Source: Chitinophagaceae bacterium (GTDB lineage Bacteria > Bacteroidota > Bacteroidia > Chitinophagales > Chitinophagaceae). Taken from it: a DNA stretch of 18,473 nt. Positions 6,928 through 15,058 of the stretch are shown one piece after another. Positions within the stretch are counted from its first letter, which is position 1, and each line of letters opens with the position of its first letter. Below the pieces are notes generated by a model. It made no database searches. It was not told where the DNA came from and saw only the letters and a list, made by a program, of their open reading frames with translations. A program made the position numbers and the translations under genes. Location: the NCBI GenBank assembly GCA_025924755.1, contig JAICHT010000030.1, positions 1 to 18,473 on the forward strand, written 5' to 3'.

Positions 6928-9264
6928 TTACATTTTGTTTTTCTTCAATTGCTTCCACCAGGGCGACCGCCTGATCATTTCTGCTGTGGCTGCCTGACTT
7001 TTTAATTGGGCATCTACAATAGCAATGGTTGCCATATTTACAATGCTGCGAACAGAACTGCCTAACTGCAATACGTGTACTGACTTTTTTAATCCTAATA
7101 AAATCGGGCCAATGGCATCGGCGGCTCCTACTTCTTTCAACAAATTATAAGCGATATTACCGGAAGCAAGGTTTGGAAAAATGAGGGTATTCACTTCTTT
7201 GTCTACCAATTCGCTAAACGGATAATTTTCCTTCATGATGTCTTTGCTAAACGCAACGCTGGCCTGCATCTCGCCATCCACTATTAACGATGGCATGCGC
7301 TCCTTCACTATTCTGCGGGCTTCCGCTACTAACCGGGCTTCCGGCGAATTGCTGGTACCAAAGTTAGAGTAGCTGAGCATAGCTATACGGGGTATGATAT
7401 TGAAGTTTCGGACTTCCCTAGCTACGGTAAGTGTAATATCAGCCAGTTCTTCGGCCGTAGGATTAAAGTTTACAGTAGTATCACCTAAAAATAAGGGTCC
7501 TTTTTTAGTAAGCATCAGGTACATGCCGGCCAGTTTTTTAACGCCTTCTTCCGTGCCGATGCATTGCAGCGCCGGGCGGATGGTATCGGGATAATTTTTA
7601 GAAGGGCCTGCTATGGCGGCATCAGCATCCCCTGCTTCCACCATCATATACGCAAAATAATTCCGGTCGCGCATCATCTTTCTCGATTCGTAGTAATTGA
7701 CACCTTTGCGCTGGCGTTTGTTAAAAAAGAGTTCGCCATATTGCTTGCGCTTTTCTTCCATAGAATCGCTGTGAGAATCAAAAATAGGCAGGCCTTCCAG
7801 ACCGATACCATTAGATCGGGCAAGTTCCCTGATTTTATTTTCATCGCCCAATAAAATAGGATAGCCAATACCTTCATCCATTATTATCTGTATGGCCTTT
7901 AACACTTTTATATTGTCGGCTTCTGCAAAAACAATACGTTTCGGATCCCGCCGTGCTTTTGCGCCAATAACCCGTAGCACCTGGTTTTCTAATCCTAACC
8001 GCCCGTTTAAAATACTTTCATATGCTTCCCAATCGGTTATGGGTTGTTGTGCCACGCCACTATCTATAGCAGCACGGGCAACGGCTGGCGCTACTGTAGG
8101 CAGCAGCCGTGGGTCCAGCGGTTTGGGAATAATGTAATCGGGGCCAAAGGTGATGGTCTTGGCATTATATGCCAGGTTCACTATATCGGGCACCGGTGAT
8201 TTTGCAAGATCGGCCAAAGCTCTTACGGCTGCCAGCTTCATAGCTTCGTTAATTTGCGTAGCTCTCACATCCAGGGCGCCACGAAAGATATAAGGAAAGC
8301 CCAGCACATTATTAACCTGGTTCGGAAAATCGCTGCGGCCGGTAGCCATAATAATATCGTTGCGGGCTTCAATAGCATCTTCCCAGCTAATTTCGGGATC
8401 GGGATTAGCCATAGCAAAAACAATCGGATTTTTAGCCATGCTTTTCACCATATCTATTGTAACTACATTGCCCACACTCAAGCCTACAAATACATCGGCT
8501 CCTTTCAGGGCTTTGTCTAAAGTGAGGTCTTCTTTTGCATTGGCAAATTTTAATTTAAATTCTTCAAGGTCGGTGCGGCCACGGTGCAGCGGACCTTTTA
8601 TATCAAACACAAAAAAGTTTTCCGGTTTGGCACCCAGTGCTACGTAAAGCTGAATGCACGCCATAGCGGCTGCACCGGCACCGTTTATTACAAATTGTAC
8701 TTTGTCAATTTTTTTCTTTTGGACCTGGAGTGCATTTAGCAAGGCTGCTGAACTGATGATAGCCGTTCCATGCTGGTCGTCGTGCATTACCGGGATGCTC
8801 AGCTGTTCTTTTAATGCCTTTTCAATATAAAAACATTCCGGTGCTTTGATGTCTTCCAGGTTAATGCCGCCAAATGTGGGTTCCAGTGCTTTTACGATCT
8901 GCACAAACTTTTCAGGGTCTTTCTCATTCACCTCAATATCAAATACATCTATATCCGCAAATATTTTAAACAATACGCCTTTGCCTTCCATTACGGGCTT
9001 GCTGGCTTCCGGGCCAATATCGCCCAAACCCAATACCGCTGTGCCATTGCTGATTACTGCTACCAAATTTCCTTTAGCGGTGTATTTGTAAACGTCTTCT
9101 TTATTGGCCGCAATTTCTTTGCAGGGTTCTGCTACGCCGGGCGAGTAGGCTAAGGAAAGGTCCCGTTGTGTTTTAGCCTCTTTGGTAGGCACCACTTCTA
9201 TTTTACCAGGCTTTCCTTTTGAGTGATATTCTAATGCTTGTTGTTTTCGTAAGTCGTTTTGCAT
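6928..9264 (-). CDS. maeB: NADP-dependent malic enzyme with C-terminal phosphotransacetylase-like domain
   Basis: The malic enzyme oxidatively decarboxylates malate to pyruvate and CO2 while making NADPH, linking the TCA cycle to pyruvate and acetyl-CoA. The frame can be extended to a TTG at 9346-9348, but the family N-terminus begins at the ATG at 9262-9264 (MQNDLRKQQALEYH), giving 778 residues, close to E. coli MaeB. Residues about 1-430 are the malic enzyme: LAYSPGVAEPC, SNGTAVLGLGDIGPEASKPV, KIFADIDVFDIEV, MHDDQHGTA, a dinucleotide-binding GAGAAA near 194, and FAMANPDPEI. From about 442 (RIVFAEADNIKVLKAI) a phosphotransacetylase-like domain follows. In characterised MaeB proteins that domain is regulatory and senses acetyl-CoA, with no transferase activity; the same role is inferred here. 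It is the first gene of the maeB-mlaE-mlaF run. Confidence 0.95.
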   Translation of the reverse strand: MQNDLRKQQALEYHSKGKPGKIEVVPTKEAKTQRDLSLAYSPGVAEPCKEIAANKEDVYKYTAKGNLVAVISNGTAVLGLGDIGPEASKPVMEGKGVLFKIFADIDVFDIEVNEKDPEKFVQIVKALEPTFGGINLEDIKAPECFYIEKALKEQLSIPVMHDDQHGTAIISSAALLNALQVQKKKIDKVQFVINGAGAAAMACIQLYVALGAKPENFFVFDIKGPLHRGRTDLEEFKLKFANAKEDLTLDKALKGADVFVGLSVGNVVTIDMVKSMAKNPIVFAMANPDPEISWEDAIEARNDIIMATGRSDFPNQVNNVLGFPYIFRGALDVRATQINEAMKLAAVRALADLAKSPVPDIVNLAYNAKTITFGPDYIIPKPLDPRLLPTVAPAVARAAIDSGVAQQPITDWEAYESILNGRLGLENQVLRVIGAKARRDPKRIVFAEADNIKVLKAIQIIMDEGIGYPILLGDENKIRELARSNGIGLEGLPIFDSHSDSMEEKRKQYGELFFNKRQRKGVNYYESRKMMRDRNYFAYMMVEAGDADAAIAGPSKNYPDTIRPALQCIGTEEGVKKLAGMYLMLTKKGPLFLGDTTVNFNPTAEELADITLTVAREVRNFNIIPRIAMLSYSNFGTSNSPEARLVAEARRIVKERMPSLIVDGEMQASVAFSKDIMKENYPFSELVDKEVNTLIFPNLASGNIAYNLLKEVGAADAIGPILLGLKKSVHVLQLGSSVRSIVNMATIAIVDAQLKSQAATAEMIRRSPWWKQLKKNKM

Positions 9265-9532
9265 AATACTGTTTAATATGTAGCCTGCTGCCTGTCTTAC
9301 TAAGATTTTACTATTACAACCTTTCTGAAAATATAGTGCAAAATACAATTAAAACCATGTATTGATAAAGAACCGGTGCTCTGTTGACTTAAACAGGCTG
9401 CAAACACTCAAATCTCCACTTCATTTGGTAGTTGATATGGGCAGAAACGTATCCATAATCTTTGACAATTATTTTAAACTATATAGCCGCACTATTTTAA
9501 AAGACCTTAAAATTTTAGTATTGGTATGGATT
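9265..9532. other. Intergenic region between maeB and the M20 amidohydrolase gene
   Basis: This 268-base AT-rich gap should hold the maeB promoter and the end of the amidohydrolase transcript. I found no exact promoter consensus and no strong hairpin. The best near-match is TACGTTTC on the minus strand at 9444-9451, with no TTG at suitable spacing. Confidence 0.5.
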
Positions 9533-10708
9533 TTAAAAAGAAACCTGTGCTCCTAATGTAGCCATAATGCCGATGCCTGTTTCAATAGCAGCTTCGTCAA
9601 TATTAAATAGCGGGGTATGTACACCAGCAGTAATACCCTTTGCAGCATTGGCCGTTCCCAGCCTGAAAAAACAGGCGGGAATCCGCTGCGAATAATACCC
9701 GAAATCTTCGGCACCCATGCGTATCTCTGTTTCTTCCACATTGCCGGTTCCCATATACATTTCAGCAATATTTTTGGCAAGGGTAGTTAAAGCTTCGTTG
9801 TTATATACTGTAGGGTAACCTACATCAATATGCAGTGCTATTTCGGCGCCCATAGCCTGCACCAGTTGTGTAGCATGGTGCCGAATCAACTGGTGCGCTT
9901 TTGCCCGCCATTCCTCATCCATAGCTCTGAAGGTGCCCATTAGTTTTACTTCGCTTGGTATCACATTGGTAGTAGTGCCACCCTGGAAAGAAGTAATAGA
10001 AAGTACGGAAGGAGAGAGGGGATTGTTGTTCCTACTGATGATTTGCTGAAGACTTACTATCAAATGCGAGGCAATCAATATAGTGTCGGCTGTAAGATGC
10101 GGAGCAGCCGCATGGCCACCTTTGCTTTTGATAGTGATATAAATTTCATCGGCACTGGCCATTACTTTACCGCTGCGAAAACTTAGTTTGCCTACTTCCA
10201 GTTGGGGATTTACATGCAGTCCAAAAATACATTGCGGAGCCGGATTTTGCAGTACGCCTTCTTTAATAAGCAGGGAAGCGCCGCCGGGATTTTTTTCTTC
10301 GCCGGGCTGAAAAATAAGTTTTACCGTTCCTTCCCAATCATTTTTAAGTTGCGAAAGTATTTTGGCAGCACCCAGTAAACAACTGGTATGCACATCGTGG
10401 CCGCAGGCATGCATTACACCTTCGTTTTGCGATTTGTAGGAAACCGTATTTTGTTCTTTTATAGGCAACGCATCCATATCGGCACGCAACGCAACCGTTC
10501 TGCTTTGCGGGTTTTTGCCTTCAATGATACCTATCACGCCAGTGGTGGCTTTTACTTCAAATGGAATACCATATTCCCCTAGTTTTTGCTGAACAAATTT
10601 TGACGTTTCATATTCCTGGTAGCTCAACTCGGGATGGGCATGCAGGTGGTGCCGTATTTGAATGAACTCCGCTGCATATTCTTTTGCCAACTGTTTTATT
10701 CGATCCAT
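9533..10708 (-). CDS. M20 family metallo-amidohydrolase (N-acyl-L-amino acid amidohydrolase type)
   Basis: This is a zinc or manganese hydrolase of the M20D peptidase group (related to carboxypeptidase Ss1, hippurate hydrolase and IAA-amino acid hydrolases). The group cleaves N-acyl groups from amino acids. The start is taken as the ATG at 10706-10708 (MDRIKQLAKEYAAEF); the frame extends to a TTG three codons upstream. In the 391-residue form the dimetal site is complete: HACGHD with Cys102, His104 and Asp105; PGEE with Glu137-Glu138; the GLHV His at about 165; and the GVHTP His at about 364. GAEDFGYYSQRIP fits the family. The central dimerisation domain spans about 180-290. There is no signal peptide, so it is cytoplasmic. 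The exact substrate cannot be read from sequence. A terminator insulates it from the upstream SPOR gene. Confidence 0.93.
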   Translation of the reverse strand: MDRIKQLAKEYAAEFIQIRHHLHAHPELSYQEYETSKFVQQKLGEYGIPFEVKATTGVIGIIEGKNPQSRTVALRADMDALPIKEQNTVSYKSQNEGVMHACGHDVHTSCLLGAAKILSQLKNDWEGTVKLIFQPGEEKNPGGASLLIKEGVLQNPAPQCIFGLHVNPQLEVGKLSFRSGKVMASADEIYITIKSKGGHAAAPHLTADTILIASHLIVSLQQIISRNNNPLSPSVLSITSFQGGTTTNVIPSEVKLMGTFRAMDEEWRAKAHQLIRHHATQLVQAMGAEIALHIDVGYPTVYNNEALTTLAKNIAEMYMGTGNVEETEIRMGAEDFGYYSQRIPACFFRLGTANAAKGITAGVHTPLFNIDEAAIETGIGIMATLGAQVSF

Positions 10709-10714
10709 TATCCG

Positions 10715-10722
10715 CAAAATTA
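10715..10722 (-). promoter_or_regulatory. Possible -7 box of the M20 amidohydrolase gene
   Basis: TAATTTTG on the minus strand fits TAnnTTTG, six bases before the ATG, so the mRNA would be nearly leaderless. No TTG sits at the right distance upstream, and the region overlaps the T-tract of the preceding terminator. This is weak and may be a chance match. Confidence 0.25.
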
Positions 10723-10724
10723 AA

Positions 10725-10749
10725 AAACCATCCCGTAGTAAGATGGTTT
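10725..10749 (-). terminator. Intrinsic terminator after the SPOR gene
   Basis: An 8-bp perfect stem (AAACCATC at 10725-10732, GATGGTTT at 10742-10749) has a 9-base loop. On the minus strand the stem runs straight into a T tract (the A run at 10722-10727). It lies 20 bases past the SPOR gene stop and separates the deoC-SPOR unit from the amidohydrolase gene. Confidence 0.75.
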
Positions 10750-10769
10750 ATATTAAAACAGCTTTTTCT

Positions 10770-11213
10770 TTATTCGTCCAACGCATCTTTATCCGGTTTT
10801 ATTTCAATGGTTTCCGGTATAATGTATACGCCTTTCGTGAAAATGGTATTCATTTTTTTCTGGTATTTTTCAGCTTCGTCGCGGGTTTTAAAGTTTCCAG
10901 CTTTCAATTTAAAATATGGCGTTTGGTATAATAAATAGGCTTTCAACTGAGGAAAATTGGTGTAAACTTTCGTTTTGGCTTCAATGGCTTCATTGCGGTT
11001 GCTGGTGTTTACTATTAGCAGCCGGTAGCCCTGCATGGTATACCCGTTTGCTTTTTTTACGGCTACATTAATATTGGCTTGCTTATCTACCAACATATCA
11101 ATCCGTGGATCTTTATGTATGATAACGGAAGAGGATACGCTATTGGATACATTACCCTGGGCAACAGCCGCTTTTACTAAAAACAATAAGAACAGCAGTA
11201 CAACATTTTTCAT
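10770..11213 (-). CDS. Secreted SPOR domain protein
   Basis: This 147-residue protein has a signal peptide (MKNVVLLFLLFLVKAAVAQ, cleavage near residue 19). A short linker (20-55) leads into a SPOR domain at about 58-135, seen in GYRLLIVNTSNRNEAIEAKT, an aromatic YQTPYFKLKAGNFKTRDEAE segment and closing VYIIPETIEI. SPOR domains bind denuded glycan strands of peptidoglycan, often at the division septum. A periplasmic, cell-wall-associated role follows from the family but is untested here. The tail is charged (KPDKDALDE). It starts 40 bases after the deoC stop, so the two are probably co-transcribed, and it is followed by a terminator. No enzyme domain is attached. Confidence 0.85.
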   Translation of the reverse strand: MKNVVLLFLLFLVKAAVAQGNVSNSVSSSVIIHKDPRIDMLVDKQANINVAVKKANGYTMQGYRLLIVNTSNRNEAIEAKTKVYTNFPQLKAYLLYQTPYFKLKAGNFKTRDEAEKYQKKMNTIFTKGVYIIPETIEIKPDKDALDE

Positions 11214-11253
11214 TATGGCAAATTAAGAAATCCATTGTTAATCTCACTGCAAA

Positions 11254-11922
11254 TTAATAATCGTTGGTATTTGCCGGTTGGCCATGCACAATAGCAATGC
11301 TTGCGCTGCATCCTAAACGGGCGGCGCCAGCATCCAGCAGTTCTTTTGCAAAAGCAAAGGTTTTAATTCCGCCGCTGGCTTTTATTTGTATAGATGGCGG
11401 AAGGTGCTGCCGCATGATTTTTACCGCTTCTACAGTGGCTCCTTTCTCGGCATAGCCGGTGGATGTCTTTAAAAAATCAACTGAATAATTTTTATAAAAG
11501 GAGCAGCATTCTATAATTTCTTCATTGGATAATATGCCACTTTCAATGATCACTTTTAAAACAGCATTGTTTTTTTTTAGCCGGGTGATAGCTTCTATTT
11601 CCTTTTCAAGAATATGCCAGTCTTTATTTTTGAAAGCGGCAAGGTTCATCACCATATCCAGTTCATTGGCACCTTCATTTATTGCCTGTTCCGCTTCTGT
11701 TGCTTTTGTTTTTATAGTATGATATCCAAATGGAAAACCTATAACCGTTGCTACTTTTACCAGCGTATTGCCTAAATTTTCTTTGGCAAGTGCTACATAT
11801 ACCGGAGGAATACACACCGCTGCAAAGCGGTATTGAATAGCTTCTGCACAAATTTTTTCTACCTCTGTTTTTTTTGTGGTGTTTTTTAAAAGTGTATGAT
11901 CAATAAGTTGAGCGATGTTCAT
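11254..11922 (-). CDS. deoC: Deoxyribose-phosphate aldolase
   Basis: DeoC cleaves 2-deoxyribose-5-phosphate to glyceraldehyde-3-phosphate and acetaldehyde in cytoplasmic deoxynucleoside catabolism. The 222 residues match the short bacterial form. LIDHTLLK opens the TIM barrel (6-13). The catalytic Asp89 is in ELDMVMN. The Schiff-base Lys152 lies in DFLKTSTGYAEKGAT, and the third active-site residue Lys181 in IKASGGIKT. The GCSASIAIV phosphate-binding segment is near the C-terminus. The start ATG at 11920-11922 faces the divergent amidohydrolase gene across 67 bases. No other deo genes are nearby. The downstream partner is the SPOR gene, with no evident functional link. Confidence 0.95.
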   Translation of the reverse strand: MNIAQLIDHTLLKNTTKKTEVEKICAEAIQYRFAAVCIPPVYVALAKENLGNTLVKVATVIGFPFGYHTIKTKATEAEQAINEGANELDMVMNLAAFKNKDWHILEKEIEAITRLKKNNAVLKVIIESGILSNEEIIECCSFYKNYSVDFLKTSTGYAEKGATVEAVKIMRQHLPPSIQIKASGGIKTFAFAKELLDAGAARLGCSASIAIVHGQPANTNDY

Positions 11923-11989
11923 TTAAAAGTATTTATTTTTAAAACCTTAATACATCAAACCCTCACAAAGTACTTTAAAAGACCAAGAT

Positions 11990-14900
11990 ATGACAAGAGC
12001 TAAACGCTTACTACTGGCTTGTGGATTTTTATTTTTAGTGAAAATGGTACAGGCGCAAGCCACTTTCCCGGTAAACGGTATTGCCGACGAGCGCCACCAT
12101 TACTATGCATTTACCAACGCTACTATTGTAAAAGATGCTGCCACTACCCTGCAGCGGGCTACTCTAATTATTAAAGATGGAAAGATTGTAGCTGCGGGTA
12201 GTAATATTAATGTACCAAAAGGAGCGGTAGAAGTGCCCTGCGATGGTAAGTATATCTATCCATCTTTCATTGATATATATAGTGATTACGGAACGCCTGC
12301 ACCACCGAAGCCCCAAGGTGCCCGCGACTTTTTTGCACAGCAGCAAATAAACAGCAATACTAAAGGTGCCTATGGCTGGAACGAAGCAATTAAAAGCCAG
12401 GCGGATGCATATAAAGTATTTGCAAGTGATGCAGCCAAAGCAAAAGGGTTGCGTGATATTGGTTTTGGTACGGTACTCACCCATGTAAAAGATGGTATTG
12501 CACGGGGCACCGGAACGCTGGTAACGTTAGCAGAGGGTAGTGAAAATAAAGCAATGCTGAAAGAAAGGGCTTCCGCACATTTCTCTTTTGATAAAGGAAG
12601 TTCCCGTCAAAGCTATCCCAACTCGATGATGGGAGTGATAGCCCTGCTGCGTCAAACCTATTTGGATGCACAATGGTATAAAAATAAACCGGCCGGCGAA
12701 GGCACCAATTTAAGTTTGGAAGCCTGGAACAATAATCAGAATTTGCCGCAGATCTTTGAAGCCAACGATAAATGGAATGATTTAAGGGCTGACAGGATTG
12801 GTGATGAAGCAGGGGTGCAATATATTATAAAAGGCGGTGGCAACGAGTACCAGCGCATTAAAGAAATAGCCGCTACCAAAGCCAGTTTTATTCTGCCGCT
12901 AAACTATCCGCATGCACAGGACGTAGAAGATCCGAACGATGCCCGTTTTGTAGCGTTGGATGATTTAAAACATTGGGAAATGGCGCCAACAAACCCGGGT
13001 GCTTTGGAAAAAGCCGGTATTCCCTTTTGCTTTACTGCGGCCGATATGAAGGATAATAAAGAGTTTATTGCCAATATACGGTTGGCATTTGATTACGGTT
13101 TAACTGAAGCTACTGCGCTCAATGCACTCACCAAAACGCCAGCCACTTTGCTGGGTGTGTATGATAAGGTTGGAAGCCTGGATGCCGGCAAACTCGCCAA
13201 CTTTTTAATAACATCCGGACCCATATTCGACGAAAAAACCACTATCCTTCAAAACTGGGTACAAGGTAATAAGTACGGTGTGAAGGATGATATATGGAAA
13301 GAATCAAGAGGCACCTATAAATTGGTAATTAACACAGCTTCCGGGCCGGTTAATTATACGCTGGATTTTAAAAGCCCATCTGCGGCCAGCGTGATTGGGA
13401 AAGATACCGTTACTTCCAAATTTTATTATGATGGCAGAAACGTCCGTATCAATATGGCGCCGGAACGCGGCCTGGAAACCAACTGGCGGTTAAGCGGCAC
13501 TATCAGCGGCGATATCTGGAGCGGCTATGGAGAAGATACTGCCGGCAATCCGGTTACCTGGACGGCTACCTATGCACAGCCTGCCATGCAAAAAACAGAT
13601 AGCATCCGGCACAAACTTGCTGGCCCGGTAGGAAAAGTGATGTATCCTTTTGTGGCTTATGGTTGGGAGGAAGCACCCAGGCAGGAAAATTTACTTATTA
13701 AAAATGCCACCGTTTGGACCAATGAAAAAGAAGGCATTTTGCAAAATGGCGACGTGCTGGTGAAGAATGGAAAGATTGCTGCCGTAGGTAAAAATCTTTC
13801 AGATGCATCGGCCCGGACCATTGATGGCAGCGGCTTGTATTTAACGCCGGGTATTGTGGACGAACACTCGCATATAGCAGCTTCTTCAATTAATGAAGGC
13901 GGACAAAGTGTAACCTCCGAAGTTCGCATCGGCGATAACTTAAACCCGGACGATATTGAAATTTACCGCCAGCTAAGTGGTGGTGTTACTACTTCGCATA
14001 TCTTACATGGTTCGGCCAATACTATTGGTGGACAAACGCAACTCATAAAGCTGCGCTGGGGCGCTGATGATGAAGAATTGAAATTTAAAGGCGCCGATCC
14101 TTTCATCAAATTTGCATTGGGAGAAAATGTAAAACGTTCACCCAGCGCTATTGGCAATAATTCCAACAACAACCGTTTTCCTGATACGCGTATGGGTGTG
14201 GAAGAAGTATTGGTAGATGCTTTTACACGGGCTAAAGATTATGAAAAGAACTGGAAAGAATATGAAGCAAATAAAAATAAAAAAGGATCAGCTGCGCCTC
14301 GCAGAGATCTGGAATTAGATGCGTTGGTGGAAATATTAAACAACAAGCGTTTTATTACCTGCCACTCTTATGTACAAAGTGAGATTACGGCTGCTATGCG
14401 GGTTGCGGACAAGCTGGGCTATCACTACAATACATTTACGCATATACTTGAGGGCTATAAAGTGGCGGATAAAATGAAAGCGCATGGCGCTAACGCCTCT
14501 ACATTTTCTGATTGGTGGAATTATAAAGTGGAAGTGATTGATGCTATTCCATATAATGCCTGGCTGATGCAGCAGGAGGGGTTGAATGTAGCCATCAATT
14601 CAGACGACGCAGAAATGGCCCGCCGCTTAAACCAGGAGGCAGCCAAGAGTGTAAAATATGGCGGTATGAGCGAAGAAGATGCATTTAAAATGGTTACCAT
14701 CAATCCTGCAAAAATGCTGCATATTGAAAATAGGGTAGGTAGTATTAAAGTGGGCAAAGATGCCGACCTGGTATTATGGAACAATAACCCACTGAGCATA
14801 TATGCCGTAGTTCAAAAAACAATAGTAGATGGTACAGTATATTACGACCGCGAAAAAGATGCGGTGATGCGCAAGCATATTGCCATGGAACGAAACCGTA

Positions 14901-15046
14901 TTATTAAAAAAATGATCAGCGAGAAAAAGGCCGGTGCTAAAGTGCAGCCTGCCCAGCCCAGTTATCAACTGATGCAAAGTTGCGAGGAGCACGATCATTC
15001 GGACAGGATACTTGAAATTGATGATACTGAAAATGCTAACCAATAA
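11990..15046 (+). CDS. Secreted two-domain amidohydrolase (1018 aa)
   Basis: This is an amidohydrolase-superfamily protein with a signal peptide (MTRAKRLLLACGFLFLVKMVQAQA), hence periplasmic or exported. It has two amidohydrolase-like modules. The N-terminal one (about 35-430) has the composite beta-domain (NATIVKDAATTLQRATLIIKDGKI), but strand 1 reads PSFIDIYSDYG without the HxH metal motif, so it is probably non-catalytic. Residues 430-560 are a linker of beta character. The C-terminal module (about 565-985) keeps a plausible metal site: His626 and His628 in DEHSHI, His792 in ITCHSYV, His818 in FTHILEG and Asp872 in INSDDAE. It ends with the usual VGSIKVGKDADLVLWNNNPL. The substrate is unknown; related proteins are annotated as imidazolonepropionase-like or dipeptidase-like. 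The tail contains a His/Glu-rich EEHDHSDR. It is followed after 12 bases by a second gene of the same superfamily. Confidence 0.88.
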   Translation: MTRAKRLLLACGFLFLVKMVQAQATFPVNGIADERHHYYAFTNATIVKDAATTLQRATLIIKDGKIVAAGSNINVPKGAVEVPCDGKYIYPSFIDIYSDYGTPAPPKPQGARDFFAQQQINSNTKGAYGWNEAIKSQADAYKVFASDAAKAKGLRDIGFGTVLTHVKDGIARGTGTLVTLAEGSENKAMLKERASAHFSFDKGSSRQSYPNSMMGVIALLRQTYLDAQWYKNKPAGEGTNLSLEAWNNNQNLPQIFEANDKWNDLRADRIGDEAGVQYIIKGGGNEYQRIKEIAATKASFILPLNYPHAQDVEDPNDARFVALDDLKHWEMAPTNPGALEKAGIPFCFTAADMKDNKEFIANIRLAFDYGLTEATALNALTKTPATLLGVYDKVGSLDAGKLANFLITSGPIFDEKTTILQNWVQGNKYGVKDDIWKESRGTYKLVINTASGPVNYTLDFKSPSAASVIGKDTVTSKFYYDGRNVRINMAPERGLETNWRLSGTISGDIWSGYGEDTAGNPVTWTATYAQPAMQKTDSIRHKLAGPVGKVMYPFVAYGWEEAPRQENLLIKNATVWTNEKEGILQNGDVLVKNGKIAAVGKNLSDASARTIDGSGLYLTPGIVDEHSHIAASSINEGGQSVTSEVRIGDNLNPDDIEIYRQLSGGVTTSHILHGSANTIGGQTQLIKLRWGADDEELKFKGADPFIKFALGENVKRSPSAIGNNSNNNRFPDTRMGVEEVLVDAFTRAKDYEKNWKEYEANKNKKGSAAPRRDLELDALVEILNNKRFITCHSYVQSEITAAMRVADKLGYHYNTFTHILEGYKVADKMKAHGANASTFSDWWNYKVEVIDAIPYNAWLMQQEGLNVAINSDDAEMARRLNQEAAKSVKYGGMSEEDAFKMVTINPAKMLHIENRVGSIKVGKDADLVLWNNNPLSIYAVVQKTIVDGTVYYDREKDAVMRKHIAMERNRIIKKMISEKKAGAKVQPAQPSYQLMQSCEEHDHSDRILEIDDTENANQ

Positions 15047-15058
15047 ATAGAACCGGCA

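Noticed and set aside
9265..9348. N-terminal extension of maeB from a TTG at 9348 (MYFALYFQKGCN)
   Set aside because: The family N-terminus begins at the ATG at 9264. The extension has no similarity to malic enzymes and looks like translated leader.
9491..9516. AT-only inverted repeat (TTTTAA with TTAAAA) as a terminator of the M20 gene
   Set aside because: The stem has no GC pairs and lies upstream, not downstream, of a T tract in the relevant direction, so it is too weak to call.
11923..11989. Promoter pair in the divergent gap, such as TACTTTG-like sequence at 11965-11972
   Set aside because: The spacing inside the box is one base short of TAnnTTTG on the minus strand, and the plus-strand version also mismatches.
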